Shown here one piece after another: positions 1-8,485 of a DNA stretch of 64,000 nt. A program made the translations under genes and the position numbers. Below the pieces are notes generated by a model. It had not been told where the DNA came from. It ran no database searches and was given only the letters and a program-made list of their open reading frames with translations. This DNA comes from Echinicola jeungdonensis (GTDB lineage Bacteria; Bacteroidota; Bacteroidia; Cytophagales; Cyclobacteriaceae). Location: positions 62,001 to 126,000 of the forward strand of contig NZ_JAUFQT010000002.1 in NCBI RefSeq assembly GCF_030409905.1, in the 5' to 3' direction. Positions within the stretch are counted from its first letter, which is position 1. Each line of letters begins with the position of its first letter.

Positions 1-124
1 AGCACAAAACCCATTCACTTTTACCGATTACGAAGGTTGGGATCCTGAAAATGCTGCAAGAAACAGCTGGGGATCAGCTTACATGTCCAGAATATTAATG
101 GGTGGGATCAATGTTAAATTTTAA
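1..124 (+). CDS. SusC-like TonB-dependent receptor, C-terminal end only
   Basis: Reading from base 2 gives about 40 residues that end GGINVKF followed by TAA at 122-124. A final beta-strand ending in an aromatic residue is typical of SusC-type outer-membrane TonB-dependent receptors, and a SusD gene follows after only 12 bases. The rest of the gene lies before the window. It would import oligosaccharides across the outer membrane together with the SusD lipoprotein at 137. The identification rests on the C-terminal signature plus the neighbour, so the family is likely but the substrate cannot be read from this piece. Confidence 0.8.
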   Translation, partial: AQNPFTFTDYEGWDPENAARNSWGSAYMSRILMGGINVKF

Positions 125-136
125 TCAGAAAGTATC

Positions 137-1738
137 ATGAAAAAATATATCATATTATATGTGTGGGTGATCGGATTAATGGGGTTATCCTCCTGCGAAG
201 ATTTTCTAGAAGAAGAAAATAGAAATTATCTTTCCGATGAAATATTGCTGAGCGACCCTAAGGCTTTGGATCAACTGGTGGCCAATGCCTATGATAAATT
301 GAGGTTGGCAACAACCTTCTATGACCTGGATCACCAAGGGACGGATGTTTTTACCAGGATGAATATAGTAGCTGGAATCAGTGACCTGAATGATTATGTA
401 AACCTAAGGCCTACCAATGGGTCCATAGGTATTTACTGGACCAATTATTACAATGTGGTTGCTGCTGCCAATACAGCCATTAGCAGGGCAGATCAAGTCC
501 AAGGTATCAGTGATGCGGACAAAAGCAGGGGACTAGGAGAAGCCAAATTTTTGAGAGCCTTTGCTTATTTCCATTTGGTTGAAAATTATGGAGGTGTTCC
601 TTTGGTGCTGGAAGAAATCCGGTCCTCACAGTCCGAATTTAGCCGGGCCAGTGAACAGGAAGTTTACCAGCAAATCATTTCCGACTTGGATGATGCTTTA
701 AGTGGAGTAGATGAAAACCCATCCCTTTATGGAAGGGTTTCAAAAGATGCAGTGCGACATCTAAAAGCCAAAGTTTTGTTGACCCAAGGATATAAGGACT
801 TTGGATCTGCCCAGGATTTTGCCGATGCGGCTGCACTGGCTGAAACGGTGATTGACAAGCATCCGCTGGTTGATGATTTTGCTTCCTTGGTATCCAGGGA
901 AAATCAAAGAAATTCTGAAGTGATATTTTCCATGCTCTATGGTTCCAACCCTGTATCCAGGGGATTGGGTAATAATAGGCACCTGCTGTTTAAGTTTGTC
1001 TATGATGTTTATCCCGGGCAAACCAGAAGTACCCAATACCACCGTGGATTGGGAAGGGCTCCAACACCTTATTTCTTTGAATTGTTTGAAGAAGGAGATG
1101 AAAGAGAAGCAGCCACCATCCGCCGTTTGATGATTGCAGAAGTGGACAGCAATGATGGAATGATTTCAGAAGGGGATACAAGTATTTATTTTCCGAAAAC
1201 ACCTTGGTCACAAGCTGTAATTGACAGTAAACCATATGCAGTTATCAACCCGGGGGAATATTTTTCTCCTGATGGTTTGACCCAAGTCCATTTTCCTATG
1301 TTTAAAAAGTTTGATGACCCAGGTGTTCCTTATACCAACCCAGGAATTAACCCGGATGGAGAGCGTGATGCGATATTGATCCGTTCAGGTGAGACTAGAC
1401 TTATTGCCGCAGAGGCTTATTTGCAAGCTGGAGATCCAGGCAAAGCAGCTGAACATCTAAATGCTTTAAGGTTAAGGGCGGATTTGGAAACCATGGTTGC
1501 TCCTGAAGATGTGGATATTGATTTAATTCTGGATGAAAGTGCCATTGAAATGGCCGGTGAAATCAGCAGATGGATGGACCTAAAAAGAACTGGAAAATTA
1601 ATTGAGAGGGTATTGGAGCATAATCCACATGCTGCCCTGAATAATGCCATTAAACAGCATCATTTATTAAGGCCAATTCCTCAAAGTGAGTATGATGTAA
1701 GTGGTGGTTCCATTGGCCAAAATGAAGGATATAATTAA
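137..1738 (+). CDS. SusD/RagB-family surface glycan-binding lipoprotein
   Basis: This 533-residue protein is the outer-membrane lipoprotein that captures oligosaccharides for the SusC channel just upstream. A short leader ends in LSSC, with the lipidated Cys at residue 20, followed by an acidic stretch (EDFLEEE) that fits surface export in Bacteroidota. The N-terminal half carries SusD hallmarks such as AKFLRAFAYFHLVENYGGVPLV (alpha-helical TPR-like part). The C-terminal half has the RSGETRLIAAEAYLQAGD helix and an LRPIPQSEYD-type ending typical of RagB/SusD. Length is normal. It is the second gene of an operon-like SusC-SusD pair. The substrate is probably uronic-acid-containing, judging from the GH105 and lyase-like genes downstream (inference). 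Confidence 0.93.
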   Translation: MKKYIILYVWVIGLMGLSSCEDFLEEENRNYLSDEILLSDPKALDQLVANAYDKLRLATTFYDLDHQGTDVFTRMNIVAGISDLNDYVNLRPTNGSIGIYWTNYYNVVAAANTAISRADQVQGISDADKSRGLGEAKFLRAFAYFHLVENYGGVPLVLEEIRSSQSEFSRASEQEVYQQIISDLDDALSGVDENPSLYGRVSKDAVRHLKAKVLLTQGYKDFGSAQDFADAAALAETVIDKHPLVDDFASLVSRENQRNSEVIFSMLYGSNPVSRGLGNNRHLLFKFVYDVYPGQTRSTQYHRGLGRAPTPYFFELFEEGDEREAATIRRLMIAEVDSNDGMISEGDTSIYFPKTPWSQAVIDSKPYAVINPGEYFSPDGLTQVHFPMFKKFDDPGVPYTNPGINPDGERDAILIRSGETRLIAAEAYLQAGDPGKAAEHLNALRLRADLETMVAPEDVDIDLILDESAIEMAGEISRWMDLKRTGKLIERVLEHNPHAALNNAIKQHHLLRPIPQSEYDVSGGSIGQNEGYN

Positions 1739-1833
1739 TTATGGGTTTGATTGTTGGGGAGATTTTCCTTTTGGGAAAATTTCCCTATTAATTTAATCCG
1801 GTTTAAGGGCCGAATATTTCTAAAGGGAGAATT

Positions 1834-1930
1834 ATTTGGAAACCTTATAATTTATGAGGGACTAAAAAAATACGTATTGAAAAAGATTCCGGATACTGGT
1901 ATATTTTAATCTTATACCCACTGAATTGTA
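1834..1930 (+). promoter_or_regulatory. Putative control region shared with the GH105 upstream region
   Basis: The 221-base gap before the phosphatase gene contains a TTTGGAAACCTTATAA block (1835-1850), then GGATACTGGTAT (1891-1902), then ATACCCACTGAATTGTA (1914-1930). The gap at 6154-6230 carries matching pieces in the same order (TTTGAAACCCTTATAA, GATATCTGGCCAT, ATACCCACCGATTTCATTGTA). Two independent genes of one locus sharing such blocks suggests a common transcription-factor site or promoter. The match was found by eye and no exact TAnnTTTG -7 box was seen. Confidence 0.3.
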
Positions 1931-1959
1931 TATTGACATAAACCTAATAACTCCCTACA

Positions 1960-2946
1960 ATGAAAAACAATCCTAACCTCTTGGCTTTTCTATTATTGGT
2001 TTTCTTGGCTTTTTCAAGCCCTTTGGACTACTGTATTGCTCAGGAAGGATTAAATAATGAAGGAAAATTGGAAATTCCGGAGGATGCGCTCAACTTTATT
2101 GTATTTGGAGACTGGGGAAGATTTGGGGATGACCATCAAAAAGAGGTAAGCAACCAAATGGCCAAAACAGCCAAGGCCAATGATGTTAGATTTTTCATTG
2201 TAACAGGTGATAATTTTTACCCCAAAGGTGTTGCCAGTATCCATGATCCCCATTGGAAATATTCATTGGAGGACATATATACCGACTTTGCACTCCAAAG
2301 AGAATGGTTTGTAGTACTGGGTAACCATGATTATATGGGGGATCCCGATGCACAGATAGCTTATTCGGATATTAGTAGACGTTGGGTGATGCCTTCCAGA
2401 TATTATTCCAAAGAATTTAATCTTAGCGATGGAAGTGGAAAATCCATCAAATTTGCGATGATTGACACCAATCCTTTAATTCCTGAATTTTATTCCAATT
2501 TGGAATATGGCCCTAATGTTAGGGGGCAAGATACCACTGCCCAAAAAGCCTGGTTGGCAAAAGAACTTGCTGAAGATCAGGAAAAAGTGGAATGGAAAAT
2601 AGTTGTTGGCCATCATCCTATGTATACAGGCAGCGATAAACGTCAGGAAGGCTACGATACCCGTAGAATTCGTAGATGCTTAGATGAAATGTTGGTTGAA
2701 AATGAGGTGGATGTATATTTGGCAGGCCATGATCATAGCCTGCAACATTTGATTCCTCATCAGGGGGTCCACCATTTTATTTCTGGGTCAGCTTCAGAAA
2801 AAACGCAGGCAGGGATGGTTCCTATTTCTGAATTTTCAGCATCCGCATATGGTTTTATGCTCCTTTCTGTCAATCAGGAAAAAATACTGGTTCATGTTCT
2901 CGATGAAAATGGTCAGGTTCTTTATAAAACTGAAATAACCAAATAA
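1960..2946 (+). CDS. Purple-acid-phosphatase-like metallophosphoesterase, secreted
   Basis: This 328-residue protein has an N-terminal signal peptide (hydrophobic stretch about residues 8-27, ending CIAQ) and the five metal-binding blocks of calcineurin-like phosphoesterases in order: GDWG near residue 50, GDNFY near 83, GNHDY near 121, GHHP near 220 and GHDH near 255. The spacing and the GDWG first block are those of tartrate-resistant (purple) acid phosphatases, dinuclear-metal enzymes that hydrolyse phosphomonoesters. It is presumably periplasmic. Its stop overlaps the next start by one base (2946), so it is translated with the lyase-like and DUF4861 genes. A phosphatase inside a polysaccharide locus is unusual; it may act on phosphorylated glycan or may have another phosphoester substrate. 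Confidence 0.85.
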   Translation: MKNNPNLLAFLLLVFLAFSSPLDYCIAQEGLNNEGKLEIPEDALNFIVFGDWGRFGDDHQKEVSNQMAKTAKANDVRFFIVTGDNFYPKGVASIHDPHWKYSLEDIYTDFALQREWFVVLGNHDYMGDPDAQIAYSDISRRWVMPSRYYSKEFNLSDGSGKSIKFAMIDTNPLIPEFYSNLEYGPNVRGQDTTAQKAWLAKELAEDQEKVEWKIVVGHHPMYTGSDKRQEGYDTRRIRRCLDEMLVENEVDVYLAGHDHSLQHLIPHQGVHHFISGSASEKTQAGMVPISEFSASAYGFMLLSVNQEKILVHVLDENGQVLYKTEITK

Positions 2947-4727
2947 TGAAAAATATTAGCAGGAATACCTTTTTGAAACAATCCATGGGCATTGGTGCTT
3001 CTTTGTTTTTAATGCCAACTTTATCTTTTCCAGGGTTTAGCAGGCCTGTTGGAATGGAAAAATCTGAATTATGGAATCGCATGGTTAAGGCCAATGATGA
3101 ACATGTTCAAGCCTTAATGGATCATGGTGATGCAGCAAACAAGCACCGGGGAAGAAGCTTTGGTTATAATTTTGCCATGTTGGCATCTGCCTATTGTTGT
3201 CCAGATTCACAATTTTATGAAAGTACTAAAGTGGTAGATTTATTGGATTATACCACGGATAAACTTATAGAAAATCAAAGGCCTGATGGAACTATCAATG
3301 CGGGAAATTTAGAATCCCCGCCGGATACGGCTTTTATCATGGAACCTTTATGTGCTGGGGTTTATATCCTTAGTCAAAATAAAAATAATGAGCTTTCCCC
3401 GGTAAAATCAAAAATCAAAAAGTTTGTCCTGAAAACAGGGGAGGCTCTGGTTGTGGGAGGAGTTCACACCCCCAATCACCGTTGGGTGGTCTGCCATGCC
3501 CTTGCCAGGATCAATCAGCTTTACCCGGATAAAAAATATGTCAACCGTATTGATGAGTGGCTGAGTGAGGGGATTTATATGGATAAGGATGGCCATTATC
3601 CAGAGAGGAGTATGAATTATTCCGATGTGGAAAACAATGCTTTTATTGCTATGGGACGGTTACTGGACCGGCCAAAACTTTTTGAAGCTCCCCGGAAAAG
3701 TCTGGAAATGACCTATTATTATATGGAACCCAATGGGGATTTGGTAACCACTGATTCAAGGAGACAGGATCAGTATTCCCATAGAAGTATCGTGGTGCAA
3801 TATCTTCACTATAGATTTTTGGCCATCCATGATGAAAATGGGGAGTTTGCCAATATTGTTAAGCAGATTGAAGGGTTCCCAGGTTTTGACAAAATAGTAG
3901 TCGAGGAAGCCCTTTTCCATTTTATGGAAAATGAAACCCTGCAAAAAGACCTTCCTGCAATCGAAAAAGTGCCTACCAATTTTGAAAAGGTTTTTGAAAC
4001 CTCTGGTTTGGCCAGGATAAGGCGCGGAGATACTACCGCTACGATCTTTGGAGGAGTTGATTGGCCCCTGATTATTGCTTCAGGAAGGTCAGTAAGCCCC
4101 AACTTTTTTAGCTATAGAAATGGAAGTGCCATTCTTTGGTATATGCGCATGTCATCCAATTTCTTCAATATGGGACATTTCAGAAGTGAAGGACTTCAAA
4201 AGGATGGAGAAAAGTATGTGCTTTATCAAAAATTGGAAGCTCCCTATTACCAACCACTCCCTAAGCATCTTCAAAATGAAGAGGGTGATTACGAACTCAC
4301 CCCAAGCGTGGATGGAAGGTTTTGGAGTAAAATGGCTTTTGACAAGCGACCAGTCAGCAATGTTAAAACGCTAGAAAGCAAGGTGACTTTAACCGAAAAT
4401 AAGGGGAAAGTGGATTTATTATTTGACGTTTCCGGATTGGAAGGAGTGGAGGTAACCATTGAAATGTGTTTTGATAAGGAAGGCCAACTGAAAGGCGTTG
4501 AAGAGGCTAAGAAAGGTGAGGACAACTATTATCTGACTCAAGGAAAGGGAGCTTTCGAAAGGGATGGAGACAAAATCACTTTTGGCCCTGGCGTCAAATC
4601 CCATGAGAAAATCCACCGCCTTGACGGTGAAAAATATTCCGTTCATTTTGGTAGCCTTAGGACTGAAGGAAATCATGTTTACATTACCGGAATAACTCCA
4701 TTTACGCATCAAATCACTTTTGAATAA
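2946..4727 (+). CDS. Predicted (alpha/alpha)-toroid polysaccharide lyase-like protein
   Basis: No exact family is recognised for this 593-residue protein. An N-terminal leader (RNTFLKQSMGIGASLFLMP) precedes a helix-rich region to about residue 340, with motifs RSFGYNFAMLASAY, VHTPNHRWVVCHALARI and YYYMEPNGDLVTTDSRR. A beta-rich C-terminal half follows (about 340-593). This layout, with conserved Asn/His/Arg/Tyr in the helical half, resembles heparinase II/III-like and other toroid-fold lyases that cleave uronate polysaccharides by beta-elimination. The downstream GH105 gene, an enzyme of lyase products, supports that reading. It overlaps the phosphatase gene by one base and the DUF4861 gene by one base. 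The fold is an inference from sequence texture; the activity is unproven. Confidence 0.5.
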   Translation: MKNISRNTFLKQSMGIGASLFLMPTLSFPGFSRPVGMEKSELWNRMVKANDEHVQALMDHGDAANKHRGRSFGYNFAMLASAYCCPDSQFYESTKVVDLLDYTTDKLIENQRPDGTINAGNLESPPDTAFIMEPLCAGVYILSQNKNNELSPVKSKIKKFVLKTGEALVVGGVHTPNHRWVVCHALARINQLYPDKKYVNRIDEWLSEGIYMDKDGHYPERSMNYSDVENNAFIAMGRLLDRPKLFEAPRKSLEMTYYYMEPNGDLVTTDSRRQDQYSHRSIVVQYLHYRFLAIHDENGEFANIVKQIEGFPGFDKIVVEEALFHFMENETLQKDLPAIEKVPTNFEKVFETSGLARIRRGDTTATIFGGVDWPLIIASGRSVSPNFFSYRNGSAILWYMRMSSNFFNMGHFRSEGLQKDGEKYVLYQKLEAPYYQPLPKHLQNEEGDYELTPSVDGRFWSKMAFDKRPVSNVKTLESKVTLTENKGKVDLLFDVSGLEGVEVTIEMCFDKEGQLKGVEEAKKGEDNYYLTQGKGAFERDGDKITFGPGVKSHEKIHRLDGEKYSVHFGSLRTEGNHVYITGITPFTHQITFE

Positions 4728-6034
4728 TGGGGAAGAAAAATAAACTAATGGCTATTGCATTTTGCCTTAGTCTACTCATTGGCTTGGCTTCCTGTCAAAG
4801 TCACTCTGAAAAGTATGATCTTGAACTGACCATTTCCAACCCTTCATCTGTCAACCTGAATGAAAAACCGGTTATTATTCCCAGGGAACAATTGGGTGAA
4901 ATTAAGGAAGGCAATTTGGAGGTTTTATTGATTAGAAATGGCCAGGATACATTGCCTTCCCAAAGGACTGATAGGGATGGAGATGGGAGTTGGGATGAAT
5001 TGTTCTTTTTATTGGATTTGCCAGGGAATTCCGCCGAAACAATCTTTTTGAAATGGGTTGATGAGGCTCCCCAATGGGAGGAAAGGACCTATGTGCGATT
5101 TGGGGTTAGGCCTTCCGAGGCTGATACAGTTAGCCCAGCTAAAAAAGACACATTTTATCCCGATGAACTTCCAGGGGTAATGGGATATCAACCTTATCAG
5201 ACTGATGGGCCCTCTTGGGAAAATGACAAGGTGGGCTTTAGGCACTATCTGGATGGTAGGAATTCAAAAGATGTATTTGGGAAGAAAATAAGTGGTATGT
5301 CCCCCAGAAATGTGGGCATTAGTGAAAATGGGGTTACCGAAGATAATTACCATGTGATGGAGGCTTGGGGCAGGGATATTTTGTCGGTAGGGACCTCCGT
5401 TGGCATTGGAGGATACGCGCTAATGATTAAGGATAAATTGGCCAGGTTAGGGGTTACTCAGAAGGACAGCCTGAATAATGTAGTTGCAACTACTTTTGAA
5501 ATCCTGGCCAATGGTCCTATCCGCTCACTGATGCAATTTAATTACCAAAACTGGAAACCGGAAAATACCGGAAGGACCTATCAAGTAAATGAAGAGACCC
5601 AAATATGGCCAGGTTTTTATGGTTATAAAAACTCGGTTACTTTTCATCAACTAAAAGGAGATGAAACAGGGCTGATTGGCTTGGTCAATATTAATACGGA
5701 TAAGCAAGTCCGCGGAATGGAAGTAGGGGGTTTTCAAATCCTCTATACCCATGATAAACAAACCTATGAAAAAGAATGGTACCTGGGGCTTGCCCTGATT
5801 ATTCCCAAGGAAGTTTACCAAGGTTGGATTGAAGCTCCTGAAGAAGGACAGATAATGGATAGTTTCCTTGCCAAGGTTCAAATACATGAGGGTAGGCCCT
5901 TGGATTATTATGCCATAGCGGCCTGGGAACTATCAGACCCCCGCTTTGCCAGGGAAAATTATTTTAAAACATACCTTGAAGATTTGGCAGCTCAATTAGA
6001 AGTAAAACCTATTATTGAGATTAGCCCTATGTAA
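4727..6034 (+). CDS. DUF4861-family lipoprotein
   Basis: This 435-residue protein has a lipoprotein leader ending LASC (Cys near residue 23). The body matches what I know of the DUF4861 family: an early DRDGDGSWDELFFLLDLP segment, a central GMSPRNVGISENGVTEDNYHVMEAWGRDILSVG region, then GYALMIKD and a long beta-rich remainder (WPGFYGYKNSVTFHQL). Members sit in Bacteroidota polysaccharide loci next to lyases and GH88/GH105 hydrolases; a biochemical role is not something I can assign. Translation is coupled to the upstream lyase-like gene by a TAATG overlap, so the two are likely made together. Likely outer-membrane or periplasmic. Confidence 0.75.
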   Translation: MGKKNKLMAIAFCLSLLIGLASCQSHSEKYDLELTISNPSSVNLNEKPVIIPREQLGEIKEGNLEVLLIRNGQDTLPSQRTDRDGDGSWDELFFLLDLPGNSAETIFLKWVDEAPQWEERTYVRFGVRPSEADTVSPAKKDTFYPDELPGVMGYQPYQTDGPSWENDKVGFRHYLDGRNSKDVFGKKISGMSPRNVGISENGVTEDNYHVMEAWGRDILSVGTSVGIGGYALMIKDKLARLGVTQKDSLNNVVATTFEILANGPIRSLMQFNYQNWKPENTGRTYQVNEETQIWPGFYGYKNSVTFHQLKGDETGLIGLVNINTDKQVRGMEVGGFQILYTHDKQTYEKEWYLGLALIIPKEVYQGWIEAPEEGQIMDSFLAKVQIHEGRPLDYYAIAAWELSDPRFARENYFKTYLEDLAAQLEVKPIIEISPM

Positions 6035-6153
6035 TTTGAAGTTGGTTATCGATTGGTGCGAGAATTAATTAATTGTGATTTGAAATTCGATCATCAAAAC
6101 ATTAATTCATTCAATAATAGCGATATAGGGATTAGGACTTAATAGGAGGACCT

Positions 6154-6230
6154 GTTTGAAACCCTTATAAATCAGTTCCATAGATTTTAGATATCCTGAT
6201 ATCTGGCCATACCCACCGATTTCATTGTAA
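6154..6230 (+). promoter_or_regulatory. Putative control region upstream of GH105, with palindrome
   Basis: Upstream of the GH105 start lie TTTGAAACCCTTATAA (6155-6170), the palindrome AGATATC-CT-GATATCT (6189-6204) and ATACCCACCGATTTCATTGTA (6209-6229). The first and last blocks recur upstream of the phosphatase gene at 1835-1930. The 14-base palindromic arms look like a dimeric regulator site. By-eye observation only. Confidence 0.3.
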
Positions 6231-6266
6231 CCTCAAAATATTAATACCTACAAAAAAAAATCATTC

Positions 6267-7652
6267 ATGAATTCTATATATAAATTCCCACGTACTTCTC
6301 GGAAGGGGAGAACTATTTCCATTTTAGCCTTTATTTGTTTTCTTTTTAGTTTTTCCCTTTTCGCCCAAGAAAAGCAAACAGATAGCAATACACCATTACA
6401 CTTGATTCAACCTGATTACGCCGTTCCCTATGGAAAGGTAAGTCCAAAAAGTGTTGAAAGTGTCTTGGGTAAAATCAATTCCTATTTGGAGGACAAAACT
6501 CCAGTTACATTAAAAGATAAATCTTCAGGTGAAACAATTTCAGATTTGTCTCATTTTGCTTCGGAAGTTGAGTTGGTGGATGGGGATTTCCGGCTTTTTA
6601 GCTACGAATGGGGAGTTACCTATGCAGGGATGCTGGCAGCATTTGAGGCCACTGGAGATGAAAAATATAAGGATTACACAGATAAAAGGTTGACTTTTTT
6701 ATCAAATCTTTATTCCCATCAAATACAAAAAGTGAAGGATAACTCATCTTATCAATCTCCTATTCCAAAAGTAATGCACCCCCATGCCCTGGATGATGCA
6801 GGTGCCTTATGTGCCGCTTTAATCAAAGCCCAAAAGGCTGGGGTAGAGGCTGATTTCAACCCTATAATTGATGATTTTATTGATTTCATTATAAACAAAC
6901 AATTCAGACTGGAAGATGGGACTTTGGCCAGGAACCGTCCTTTGACACATACCCTTTGGTTGGATGATCTTTTTATGAGTGTTCCAGCCTTGGCTCAAAT
7001 GGGTTCCAAGACAGGTGATTCCAAATACTTTGATGAGGCGGTAAAGCAGGTTTTAGCCTTTTCTGACCGGATGTTTAATGAGGAAAAAGGAATTTACATG
7101 CATGGCTGGGTAGAAGGAGTGGAACATTTTCCCCAGTTTCATTGGGGAAGAGCCAATGGTTGGGCTTTTATGACTTTGGTGGAATTATTAGATGTCCTTC
7201 CTGAAAACCATCCCGGCAGGGAGCAAGTGATGGCCTATTTTACTGGCCATGCAAAAGGTTTGGTAAGTTATCAATCCAACACCGGATTATGGCATCAACT
7301 TCTGGACCGGAATGATTCCTATCTGGAAACTTCCGCCTCTGCCATTTACACTTATGCCTTTGCCAAAGCGATTAACAAGGGTTGGTTGGATTACCGGGTG
7401 TTTGGTCCCTTGACTTTATTGGCTTGGTCTGGTGTAGCAGAACAGGTTAATGATGCGGGACAGGTGAAAGGAACATGTGTGGGAACTGGAATGGGGTTCG
7501 ATCCCGCTTTTTACTATCACCGGCCGGTAAGTGTATATGCTGCCCATGGATATGGTCCGGTATTGTTGGCAGGAGCCGAAGTGATTAAATTATTGCAAAA
7601 TCACCCTTACCATATTGATGAAACAGCAGTTCAGTTCCTGGTTGAAAAATGA
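6267..7652 (+). CDS. GH105 unsaturated uronyl hydrolase
   Basis: GH105/GH88 enzymes hydrolyse the unsaturated uronic acid left at the non-reducing end by polysaccharide lyases. The 461-residue protein has a signal peptide (hydrophobic about 19-33, ending LFAQ) and the toroid-family motifs in order: MHPHALDDAGALCAAL, THTLWLDDLFMSVPALAQ, FHWGRANGWAFMTLVELLDVLP, GLWHQLLDRNDSYLETSASA and DPAFYYHRPVSVYAAHGYGP. The WLDD and HALDD acidic residues are candidates for the catalytic Asp. Length is normal for the family plus leader. It closes the first locus and is followed by a strong hairpin terminator. The presence of this enzyme is the best evidence that the locus targets a uronate polysaccharide such as a pectic, ulvan-like or glucuronate-bearing glycan. 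Confidence 0.88.
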   Translation: MNSIYKFPRTSRKGRTISILAFICFLFSFSLFAQEKQTDSNTPLHLIQPDYAVPYGKVSPKSVESVLGKINSYLEDKTPVTLKDKSSGETISDLSHFASEVELVDGDFRLFSYEWGVTYAGMLAAFEATGDEKYKDYTDKRLTFLSNLYSHQIQKVKDNSSYQSPIPKVMHPHALDDAGALCAALIKAQKAGVEADFNPIIDDFIDFIINKQFRLEDGTLARNRPLTHTLWLDDLFMSVPALAQMGSKTGDSKYFDEAVKQVLAFSDRMFNEEKGIYMHGWVEGVEHFPQFHWGRANGWAFMTLVELLDVLPENHPGREQVMAYFTGHAKGLVSYQSNTGLWHQLLDRNDSYLETSASAIYTYAFAKAINKGWLDYRVFGPLTLLAWSGVAEQVNDAGQVKGTCVGTGMGFDPAFYYHRPVSVYAAHGYGPVLLAGAEVIKLLQNHPYHIDETAVQFLVEK

Positions 7653-7675
7653 TAGGACCCTCTAAGAAAATCAAA

Positions 7676-7712
7676 GGAAGTCAAAAGGTGAAATAATCCT
7701 TTTGACTTTTCT
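7676..7712. terminator. Bidirectional rho-independent terminator
   Basis: A perfect 11-bp stem (AAGTCAAAAGG at 7678-7688 and CCTTTTGACTT at 7698-7708) with a 9-base loop is followed by TTTC. It lies between the convergent GH105 and RhaM-like genes and can serve both strands, since the arm on the minus side is also A/T-rich. Confidence 0.8.
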
Positions 7713-7756
7713 AACATAACCATTCACTCTTGGTTTATTTGATGCCTAGTAAGGTC

Positions 7757-8470
7757 TCAATTTTTCTCCAAAAACACCCAAATTTCATCTTCTTCTGTAC
7801 CTGGAATTCCCTCTTGATATTGGGACATGATGGCATTCCATTCGTCCACCCTTGGATTGTTTTCGGTAGTTTTGGGATTGAGTTCATCCAGGGTTTTTCC
7901 GGAGGGGATGGAAATTACAAGCAAAAGCTGGCGGCCATTTCTGAAAACCAATAATTGCTGAAATTCAGCATTGCAGAACCCTTCTGCTATTTCAGGCCAT
8001 TCTTCAAATTGTGTTTTGTGATAATCCAGGTATTCCCGCTGCTTTGCCTGGTCTTCTACCAGGTTGGCAGTAAGTAGGTAGTCTTTCCATTGATCTGCCT
8101 TTGTTCTATTTTTGCAGCGTTCCTCCCTGTTGAAAGCGTAAAAAGGGTCTTGGTAAAATTTGGTTTTGACCTCTACCGGTGCATTATGGATCAACTTTGC
8201 AGTTCCAGTAGTATCTTTGGGCCATCCCCACAACAAAACATGGTTTTTCCATTGATATATATCCAAAGAAGTTCCCTGCTCCAAAAATGTCATTAAGGTT
8301 TCTTTGTCCTTTTCATTTTCCAGGATCAATTCATAACCTAGCCTAAAAACTTCTTTTTCAGTAATTTCTTTGTTTTCCTTTTGCCTATTGGAGGGGGAAC
8401 AAGAAAAAAGGGCAAGGACAAAGGCCAGCAAAATGGCTGGCCTGATGTTATTGTTATTTGTGGTTTTCAC
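7757..8470 (-). CDS. Secreted RhaM-like (L-rhamnose mutarotase family) lipoprotein
   Basis: This 237-residue lipoprotein (leader ending LFSC, Cys about residue 24) has a C-terminal half (about 135-237) with the pattern of L-rhamnose mutarotase RhaM: a YLDYHK start, EWPEIAEGFCNAEFQQLLVFRNG, then a hydrophobic strand, NPRVDEWNAIMSQYQ and a closing EIWVFLEK. RhaM interconverts alpha and beta anomers of rhamnose-like sugars. The N-terminal half (about 40-115) has a similar strand-helix texture (RLGYELIL, TLMTFLEQ, VLLWGW) and may be a second ferredoxin-like domain. RhaM is usually cytoplasmic and about 100 residues, so the secreted, double-size form is odd. It lies 15 bases after the GH141-like gene, so the two are probably cotranscribed. 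Confidence 0.6.
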   Translation of the reverse strand: MKTTNNNNIRPAILLAFVLALFSCSPSNRQKENKEITEKEVFRLGYELILENEKDKETLMTFLEQGTSLDIYQWKNHVLLWGWPKDTTGTAKLIHNAPVEVKTKFYQDPFYAFNREERCKNRTKADQWKDYLLTANLVEDQAKQREYLDYHKTQFEEWPEIAEGFCNAEFQQLLVFRNGRQLLLVISIPSGKTLDELNPKTTENNPRVDEWNAIMSQYQEGIPGTEEDEIWVFLEKN

Positions 8471-8485
8471 GGTTTATTTTTCTAA

